From the NCBI RefSeq assembly GCF_014641855.1, contig NZ_BMII01000014.1, positions 1 through 64,000 on the forward strand: a DNA stretch of 64,000 bases, given 5' to 3'. Both the position numbers and the translations under genes were made by a program. Under the pieces are notes generated by a model. That model saw nothing but the letters and a program-made list of their open reading frames with translations, was not told where the DNA came from and ran no database searches. This stretch comes from Shewanella inventionis (GTDB lineage: Bacteria > Pseudomonadota > Gammaproteobacteria > Enterobacterales > Shewanellaceae). Positions 56,192-64,000 of this stretch are shown one piece after another (positions within the stretch are counted from its first letter, which is position 1; each line of letters begins with the position of its first letter).

Positions 56192-56701
56192 ATGGGATTT
56201 TTAAGCCGCATTAGACGACTAATTTCAGGCCAACCTCAGTTAACTGGCGGTGTCGCTATTTTAGCGCCCGTGTCAGGTGAGATTGTTGCTATTGAAAAAG
56301 TACCCGATGTCGTTTTTGCAGAAAAAATTGTTGGTGACGGTATTGCCATCGATCCAAAAGGTGAGTTTATCGTCGCGCCCATTGATGGCACTATTGGTAA
56401 GATATTTGAAACCAACCATGCCTTTAGTATTGAATCTCCACAAGGCCTTGAGTTATTTGTTCACTTTGGGGTTGGCACTGTTGAGCTAAGAGGTAATGGC
56501 TTTAAACGGCTAGCCGAAGAAGGCCAACAGGTAAAAGCAGGTCAACCCATTTTGTCGTTTGACTTAGCCTTTTTACGCGACAATGTGGAAAGTTTACTAA
56601 CGCCTGTAGTACTGGCGAATATGGAAGATGTCACCAAATTAGACAAAGCACAAGGCACTGTAATAGCCGGTAAAGATGTTATTTTTACAGTACAAATGTA
56701 G
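56192..56701 (+). CDS. crr: PTS glucose-specific EIIA (Crr)
   Basis: A 169-residue EIIA-Glc. Phosphorylatable His91 in LFVHFGVGTVELRG and partner His76 in TNHAFSIES are present. It may mediate inducer exclusion and adenylate cyclase control. No membrane EIIC component is in the window, so here the system may be mainly regulatory. A possible terminator GATGCA..TGCATC is at about 56750-56775. Confidence 0.95.
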   Translation: MGFLSRIRRLISGQPQLTGGVAILAPVSGEIVAIEKVPDVVFAEKIVGDGIAIDPKGEFIVAPIDGTIGKIFETNHAFSIESPQGLELFVHFGVGTVELRGNGFKRLAEEGQQVKAGQPILSFDLAFLRDNVESLLTPVVLANMEDVTKLDKAQGTVIAGKDVIFTVQM

Positions 56702-56930
56702 CTTAGCCTAAACATTAATACCCCACATTCAGAACGTTATTGACTAGGATGCAGGCAACATATGCTTGCATCTTATGAATTCTATTCAAATCACTCCTTT
56801 ACCCTTGTCCAGGCTGCAACTCAATGCCACAATGATGCAATAAGTTTACGTTGCTGCTGCCTCATGTTGTTCAAACCACAGTTAATGTAACTGCCAGATG
56901 GTATATACAATCTCCATACACAACCGCTAA

Positions 56931-56944
56931 AAAGGAGCGCTCCT

Positions 56945-56946
<2 letters not shown>
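56931..56946 (+). promoter_or_regulatory. palindrome that covers the yffB ribosome site and start
   Basis: AAAGGAGC-GCTCCTTT is a perfect 16-bp palindrome. The left arm is the AGGAG ribosome-binding site and the right arm runs into the TTG start codon at 56945, so folding would hide both. Confidence 0.5.
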
Positions 56947-59132
<2,186 letters not shown>

Positions 59133-59149
59133 ATAAAGAGTTAATCCTT

Positions 59150-59998
59150 ATGCCAACCTTGTCACCTAGTATTATCATCGACGGACAACCACTGCACTAT
59201 ATCGATCAAGGCAAGGGTCCTGTAGTGGTATTTTGTCACGGTCTATTAGCAAACGCTCAAATGTGGCAGGCACAACTGGATGCTTTATCGGCACAGTATC
59301 GTTGTATCGCACTAGACTTTTGGGGCCATGGACAAACTAAAAACATACCGACAAACTGTGAAAACCTACAGGATGTGGCGGCTCACGTTCTCAGTTTACT
59401 TGATGCACTTAATATTAAAAATGTTGCACTTGTTGGTCATGGCAGTGGCGGAGCCATTGCAGCAGAAATGGCCTTAATTGCCCCTGCCCGAATAAAGGCA
59501 TTGGTCATGTTAAATAGTTTTGTGGGGTTCGAACCACAAGTTAACTGTGTTAAGTATCAAGGCTTTATGGCACAAGTCGCGAATAATCAAGCCATTCCTG
59601 CCGAATTAGCCACAAGCATTACTGAGTTGTTTTTTAGTAAACACGCCAACGAGCTTAGCCAGCATAATACTGATTTAGCACTTGCCATCACACAGTTTAA
59701 CCAGCAACTTAGCCAAATAAGTAGCGAGCAAATTGCACCTTTACTTAAGTTTGCCAATATGGCTATTTTTAAACGCGATACCCTAGAGTCTGTAGAAGCA
59801 TTAACCTTACCCACATTGATAGCCGTTGGGCTTGACGGTTACCTTCGCACGGCATTAGAAAGCTACTTAATGCACGACAGTATTGATGGCAGCCAATTGT
59901 TACACATCGACAATGCAGGGCATTTAGCTAATATTGAAAAAGCCACGAATTTCAACCAGCATGTGATTGAATTTTTGAATAAAGTGAATTTTAATTAA
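59150..59998 (+). CDS. alpha/beta hydrolase with displaced nucleophile
   Basis: A 282-residue alpha/beta-hydrolase-fold protein: oxyanion VVVFCHGLLANAQMW, cap region, Asp in AVGLDGYL and His in DNAGHLANIE. At the nucleophile elbow the sequence is VGHGSGG (96-101): where relatives have Ser (GHSxGG) there is Gly98, and Ser99 is one residue later. Activity is therefore uncertain. Seventeen bases after the M15 gene, probably cotranscribed. Substrate unknown. Confidence 0.82.
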   Translation: MPTLSPSIIIDGQPLHYIDQGKGPVVVFCHGLLANAQMWQAQLDALSAQYRCIALDFWGHGQTKNIPTNCENLQDVAAHVLSLLDALNIKNVALVGHGSGGAIAAEMALIAPARIKALVMLNSFVGFEPQVNCVKYQGFMAQVANNQAIPAELATSITELFFSKHANELSQHNTDLALAITQFNQQLSQISSEQIAPLLKFANMAIFKRDTLESVEALTLPTLIAVGLDGYLRTALESYLMHDSIDGSQLLHIDNAGHLANIEKATNFNQHVIEFLNKVNFN

Positions 59999-60107
59999 TC
60001 AGCCAAATGGATAGACCAGATCAATAAACATTGCTGATATACTCGTAACTTAATGACATATTGTTGGTTAATATCTACCAACATAATACTGAATAATCCG
60101 AGCACCA

Positions 60108-60722
60108 ATGAAACTTCTTAAACCATTATTTGATAATAATCGCCGTTGGGCTGAGCGGATCAACAAAGAAGATCCTACGTTCTTTCAACAACTCGCTAAA
60201 CAACAAAATCCAGAGTATCTATGGATTGGTTGTTCTGACAGTAGAGTACCTTCAAACCAAATTATTGACCTTTTACCCGGCGAAGTATTTGTACACCGAA
60301 ATATTGCCAACATGGTCATCCACACCGATTTAAACTGCTTATCTGTACTGCAATACGCAGTTGATGTGTTAAAAGTTAAGCACATTATGGTTGTTGGTCA
60401 TTATGGCTGCGGTGGCGTAAGAGCCGCTATGGGTAACGATCGTTTAGGGTTAATCGATAACTGGCTTGGCCACTTACGTGATGTACACCGAATCCATCAA
60501 GCCGATTTAGAACCCTTGACTGAACAACAACGTTTTGACCGTTTATGTGAACTCAATGTGATGGAACAAGTGTCAAATGTGGTTTCTACCACCATAGTGC
60601 AAGAAGCATGGGCACGTGGCCAGGATGTGGCTGTTCACGGTTGGATTTACGGCATAAACAATGGTTTATTAACCGATTTAGACGTCACAATCGATCGCGT
60701 TCATGGCCGCAATATCCCGTAA
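60108..60722 (+). CDS. can: beta-class carbonic anhydrase
   Basis: A 204-residue enzyme hydrating CO2 to bicarbonate. Zinc ligands Cys42, His98 and Cys101 and the Asp44-Arg46 dyad ([16 protein letters not shown]) occupy the same positions as in E. coli Can. Cytoplasmic. Followed by a strong terminator. Confidence 0.95.
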   Translation: MKLLKPLFDNNRRWAERINKEDPTFFQQLAKQQNPEYLWIGCSDSRVPSNQIIDLLPGEVFVHRNIANMVIHTDLNCLSVLQYAVDVLKVKHIMVVGHYGCGGVRAAMGNDRLGLIDNWLGHLRDVHRIHQADLEPLTEQQRFDRLCELNVMEQVSNVVSTTIVQEAWARGQDVAVHGWIYGINNGLLTDLDVTIDRVHGRNIP

Positions 60723-60749
60723 ATAACTTATCAAGATTAAATTCTAATG

Positions 60750-60781
60750 GCCTGCTATATTCACTTAGCAGGCCTTTTTTA
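60750..60781 (+). terminator. can terminator
   Basis: GGCCTGCTA/TAGCAGGCC followed by TTTTTTA. Confidence 0.88.
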
Positions 60782-61020
60782 TGCGCCAGCTAAGCAATAA
60801 TATTAATTGTACTAATACCATACTTTTTAAAATCGTCAGTTTTTTAAACAAGCAAAGCGTGATAAACAGATGATTGAGTAAAATATGCAGATTAAAATAT
60901 TACCTCGTATATAATAAAGCTCATCAGCTAACCCAAGTTGCGGTTAACTCACAACAAATTTAGTTATTGAGGTGCCTTTATCCTCAATAGATATTGTCTA
61001 CAACCAGTAAGGCTAATTTA

Positions 61021-61758
61021 ATGAACGTGACTCTCATCATTCCAGCACGATATGGCTCCAGCCGTTTTCCTGGCAAACCCCTCGCCCTCATTGCCGGTAA
61101 GCCGATGATCCAACGCGTGTACGAACGTGCAGCACTGGCAAAAGGTATCGACAATATTTACGTTGCAACCGATGATGACAGAATAAAAAATACGGTAGAA
61201 GGTTTTGGTGGTAAAGCGGTCATGACCGATCCTGATGCAGCATCTGGTACAGATCGTATCAACGATGCCATTGAGCGTTTAGGCTTAGGAGACGATGATT
61301 TAGTCATTAACCTTCAAGGTGATCAACCCTTAATCGACCCTAGCTCTATTGAGCAAATGGTAAATTTGTTTCAGCAACAGCCTGGTGAATTTGAAATGGC
61401 CACATTGGGCTTTCAAATTACCGAAGAGAAAGAATTAGACGACCCAATGCACGTTAAAGTGGTGTTTGATAACAATTACAACGCCCTGTATTTTTCACGT
61501 GCCCGCATCCCTTTTGGTCGCGACATTAAAGACTATCCCGTTTTCAAACATATTGGGGTTTATGCTTACACCAAACGTTTTATTAATGCCTTTGCTAAAC
61601 TGCCTTTAGGTAGATTAGAAGACATCGAGAAACTTGAGCAATTACGTGCATTAGAAAACGGCTATAAAATCAAAGTGGTGATCAGTCAATACAACGCACC
61701 AGAAGTTGACGTACCAAGTGACATTGAGAAATGTGAACGCATATTAGCGACAAATTAA
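61021..61758 (+). CDS. kdsB: Kdo (or Kdo8N) cytidylyltransferase
   Basis: A 245-residue enzyme that activates Kdo with CTP for lipopolysaccharide inner core. [25 protein letters not shown] and [12 protein letters not shown] are diagnostic. In Shewanella the sugar is often 8-amino-Kdo, made by KdnAB; those genes are not in the window, so the substrate cannot be told. The ATG at 61021 with AAGG upstream is preferred to a TTG at 60994. Confidence 0.93.
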   Translation: MNVTLIIPARYGSSRFPGKPLALIAGKPMIQRVYERAALAKGIDNIYVATDDDRIKNTVEGFGGKAVMTDPDAASGTDRINDAIERLGLGDDDLVINLQGDQPLIDPSSIEQMVNLFQQQPGEFEMATLGFQITEEKELDDPMHVKVVFDNNYNALYFSRARIPFGRDIKDYPVFKHIGVYAYTKRFINAFAKLPLGRLEDIEKLEQLRALENGYKIKVVISQYNAPEVDVPSDIEKCERILATN

Positions 61759-61821
61759 CGCTAATCAAGTCATCACAAATGGAAATCAGGTGGCGTTAAG
61801 TCACCACATAGGGAGTCACAC

Positions 61822-62064
61822 ATGAGTTTAGAAGGCTATGAAGTTTGGCTAATTATCATATTGGTGCTCGGTGTCATCGCCAGTAACCTTGCCGTACTTA
61901 AGTACTCGGCTAAATTTAAAATGCCGCAATTTGGCGACCCTAAAGACAACAAAGCCAAGCCGCAAACAAACGATTCAGAGGAGTTAGCTTCAAGCAAGCA
62001 CGCCGCTGATACAAAAGCAGATAACGACAAAAAGCCTGATGTTTATACCAATCAAGATAAATAA
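61822..62064 (+). CDS. DUF2897 small membrane protein
   Basis: An 80-residue protein with one N-terminal membrane helix (WLIIILVLGVIASNLAVL), KFKMPQFGDPKDNKAK and a polar tail. The last codons (VYTNQDK) and the stop lie within the left end of repeat R3, so the tail was probably altered when the repeat arrived. AGGGAG precedes the ATG. Function unknown. Confidence 0.75.
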   Translation: MSLEGYEVWLIIILVLGVIASNLAVLKYSAKFKMPQFGDPKDNKAKPQTNDSEELASSKHAADTKADNDKKPDVYTNQDK

Positions 62065-62205
62065 GTGATCAGAGATTGCGTAGAAAAATCGCTTAGAATA
62101 AAGCTGAAATTGCAGCTAGCGAGTTGTTCTAACTTCAAAATGTATAACGACGTTATCAGTGGTTTTAACCAGTAAGAATGATCACATTCTTGTGTTAATT
62201 GGTAT
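62045..62205. repeat. dispersed repeat, copy R3
   Basis: The best preserved copy, 161 bp. It begins ATACCAATCAAGATAAATAA and ends TGTTAATTGGTAT; the ends are inverted repeats (ATACCAAT ... GTGATCA arms). Internal strings TGATCAGAGATTGCGTAG and TTTTAACCAGTAAGAATGAT are shared with R1 and R2. The first nine terminal bases resemble those of the element at 48292. Confidence 0.8.
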
Positions 62206-62227
62206 TAACCCTTAAACGGAAAATAAA

Positions 62228-62260
62228 AACGCTAGCCTTTATTTGGCTAGCGTTTTTTTA
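62228..62260. terminator. terminator between R3 and the AI-2E-type gene
   Basis: AACGCTAGCC/GGCTAGCGTT with T tract; serves the plus-strand DUF2897 gene and possibly the convergent gene at 62284. Confidence 0.85.
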
Positions 62261-62283
62261 TCTAATAGGCATGATCATAGACG

Positions 62284-63363
62284 CTATTCGTTATCAAGTG
62301 CCACTTTAGGTGACGACGCATTAGGCCATGCGTTTATTACAGCTTTAACTAAAGAGGCTAAAGGTATCGCAAAAAAGACTCCCCACACGCCCCACAACCC
62401 ACCAAACACTAACACCGCTGCGATAATCACCACAGGATGCAAATCAACAGCATCAGAAAACAGTAACGGCACTAACACGTTACCATCTAACGCCTGAATA
62501 ATGCCGTACCCTAGCATTAAATAACCAAATTCAGCACTAAATCCCCACTGGAAAAAAGCCACAAGTGCAATGGGTAACGTTACTAGCGTGGCACCAACAT
62601 AAGGAATTAATACTGATAACCCCGTTAACACTCCAAGTAATGCAGAATAACGTAATCCCATTACCGCAAAAAAGATATAACTTACCACGCCAACAATCAC
62701 AATTTCGATGACCTTACCGCGGATGTAGTTGAAGATTTGTTGATCCATTTCAAACCAAACCGTGCGAGCAAGATCTCGATTAGCCGGGAAAAAACGTTTA
62801 CTGCCAGACAGTAATTGGTCTTTATCTTTCAAAAAGAAAAACACCAACAAAGGCACTAAAATAGCGTATACCATCAACACTAATAACGACGCAGAATAGC
62901 CTAAAAGTTGTTTACCTAAGTCCAACAAATGCTGAGTGTCTAGCATCTTATTGACTTCTTCCATCATAGAATCTAGCTGCGATGCACTCACAAATTGTGG
63001 GTAATCGGCACTAAATTCTCTAACGATTAACATGCCTTTATCTATCATGGTTGGCAGATCAGTGACCAGTGACACACCTTGACGCCATATACTTGGCACC
63101 AAACCCAGCAACAATATCAACATCAACCCCAAAAAAACAACAAGCACAATTGTGGCCGCCGCCGTACGACTAATGCCTAAACGCGACATTTGCGCCACAG
63201 GCCATTCAAGTAAAAATGCTAACACCAACGCAACCAATAAAGGAGCAAGCAAACCCGCACCAAAGTACAGAGCAAGTCCAATACCGATAATAATAAACAT
63301 CAAGGTAATGGCTTGGGGATCGCTAAAACGGGTTTTGTACCACTCTGTTAAAAATGCCAGCAT
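62284..63363 (-). CDS. AI-2E/PerM-family transporter-like membrane protein
   Basis: A 359-residue protein with about seven to eight membrane segments. The N-terminal pair (LMFIIIGIGLALYFGAGLLA, PLLVALVLAFLLEWPVAQMS), the amphipathic middle and PYVGATLVTLPIALVAFFQW plus GNVLVPLLFSDAVDLHPVVI are typical of the PerM/UPF0118 family. Members have been linked to AI-2 export or Na+/H+ exchange; the substrate here is unknown. Confidence 0.88.
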   Translation of the reverse strand: MLAFLTEWYKTRFSDPQAITLMFIIIGIGLALYFGAGLLAPLLVALVLAFLLEWPVAQMSRLGISRTAAATIVLVVFLGLMLILLLGLVPSIWRQGVSLVTDLPTMIDKGMLIVREFSADYPQFVSASQLDSMMEEVNKMLDTQHLLDLGKQLLGYSASLLVLMVYAILVPLLVFFFLKDKDQLLSGSKRFFPANRDLARTVWFEMDQQIFNYIRGKVIEIVIVGVVSYIFFAVMGLRYSALLGVLTGLSVLIPYVGATLVTLPIALVAFFQWGFSAEFGYLMLGYGIIQALDGNVLVPLLFSDAVDLHPVVIIAAVLVFGGLWGVWGVFFAIPLASLVKAVINAWPNASSPKVALDNE

Positions 63364-63391
63364 TGAACAACCTTTATATATAAAACACTAA

Positions 63392-63613
63392 TTAGTTTGT
63401 TTTGGTAATCAACATCGATAAACAATGCGGTTCATCGTTGACAATTTCAATACCAAAACCCATTTTTTTCATTAACAAGGGAACATCTCGACGAGAACCG
63501 TGGTCAGAGAGAAGAACATGTAACGTTTCACCCACTGCTAAATCCTTGAGTAAAAGTTTCACTTTCACTAAAGGATAAGGACAAGAATACGGTGTTAAAT
63601 CAATAAAAATCAT
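63392..63613 (-). CDS. TusA/SirA-family sulfur carrier-like protein
   Basis: A 73-residue protein with the CPxP signature in LTPYSCPYPLVKVKLLL and the two-layer fold pattern ending GFGIEIVNDEPHCLSMLI. The sequence differs enough from true TusA that it is best called a TusA-family protein. It is 28 bases upstream of the PerM-like gene on the same strand and divergent from bepA. Confidence 0.85.
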   Translation of the reverse strand: MIFIDLTPYSCPYPLVKVKLLLKDLAVGETLHVLLSDHGSRRDVPLLMKKMGFGIEIVNDEPHCLSMLITKTN

Positions 63614-63740
63614 TATGAACTTGCTTTAATCATTCTAGGGCTATTATCCTAGCTTGAACAACAAACCACAAGCGATGTTGCAAAACCAACTTGTGCGTTA
63701 AGCCAAGAACTTACGACTCATTTAGCATTATAGGTTTCGC

Positions 63741-64000
63741 TTGCGTAAATTATCATTATCGACCTTTTCAAAAGCATTAACAGCCACTGCCATTAGCATT
63801 GTATTTGCCGGTAGTATTGCCCATAGTTTTGCCAATAACGATCTTCCCGATCTTGGCACCGCAGCTGTTAACACCTTCAGTTTAGAAAAAGAAAGTGTGT
63901 ATGGTGACGCATACATGCGGGTGATCCGCTCATCTGCACCGGTATTAAATGACCCTGTGCTTTCGCAATATTTATCTGAGCTTGGTAATAAATTAGTTGC
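63741..64000 (+). CDS. bepA: beta-barrel assembly-enhancing protease BepA (5' part)
   Basis: The frame runs off the right edge. A TTG at 63741 with TAGG six bases upstream begins LRKLSLSTFSKALTATAIS, a signal peptide ending near HSFA. The following LPDLGTAAVNTFSLEKE and YMRVIRSSAPVLNDPVLSQY closely match the N-terminus of E. coli BepA (YfgC), an M48 metalloprotease that assists or degrades outer-membrane barrel proteins. The HEXXH motif would lie beyond the window. No in-frame ATG exists upstream before a TAG at 63723. Confidence 0.85.
   Translation, partial: MRKLSLSTFSKALTATAISIVFAGSIAHSFANNDLPDLGTAAVNTFSLEKESVYGDAYMRVIRSSAPVLNDPVLSQYLSELGNKLV

Overview
The window reads as the chromosome of a marine gammaproteobacterium, most likely Shewanella or a close relative. 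The evidence is the gene order tusDCBE / serS-crcB-rarA-lolA-ftsK / lrp-ald, a bacterial TrmY, YecH, DUF808 and DUF3334 proteins, a ptsHI-crr block and a maltodextrin locus of the SusB / glucoamylase / MalT / MalR / TonB-receptor type. No rRNA, CRISPR array or intact insertion sequence was seen.

Bases 1-9,150 are accessory DNA next to a tRNA-Ser(UGA) gene (9164-9253, minus strand). They hold a tRNA-proximal tyrosine recombinase (7745-9076), a second recombinase translationally coupled to a relaxase-like coiled-coil protein (3688-810), an Xre regulator with a palindromic operator, an unrecognised gene, an orphan ParS/MbcA-type antitoxin and a very small mercury operon (merR, merC and a cysteine-rich GDCCVxC protein, without merA). 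Two non-coding blocks (149-590 and 7383-7693), each downstream of a recombinase module, carry the same ordered series of small hairpins. The other end of the island is not visible.

Bases 9,254-25,212 are core genes: a PunR-like LysR regulator, yccA, the tusDCBE sulfur relay, serS, crcB, rarA, lolA, ftsK, lrp, ald, a GAF-PAS-GGDEF-EAL protein and an RsmB-family RNA methyltransferase. Two small ORFs were also found (9361-9513 and 12819-12944).

Bases 25,338-51,116 form a starch/maltodextrin utilisation region. It holds a GluP-like sugar porter, a cytoplasmic GH13 alpha-glucosidase, a TonB-dependent receptor, a tryptophan-halogenase-like flavoenzyme, two exported GH13 amylases, a large lipoprotein, a GH97 alpha-glucosidase, a MalT-like porter, a GH15 glucoamylase lipoprotein and a LacI-family regulator. 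Four near-identical 14-bp boxes (TGAATACGTATGCA type) precede the glucosidase/receptor divergence, GH97 and the porter, and probably define the regulon. yecH and trmY are interspersed. A DUF805 gene is broken by a small inverted-repeat element.

Bases 51,152-64,000 are again core: a CheX-like DUF3334 protein, a chemoreceptor, ptsH-ptsI-crr, yffB-dapE, an M15 peptidase, an alpha/beta hydrolase, beta-carbonic anhydrase, kdsB, DUF2897, a PerM/AI-2E-type membrane protein, a TusA-like protein and the start of bepA. Three copies of a roughly 155-bp repeat (40.4, 53.8 and 62.1 kb) are scattered through the right half.
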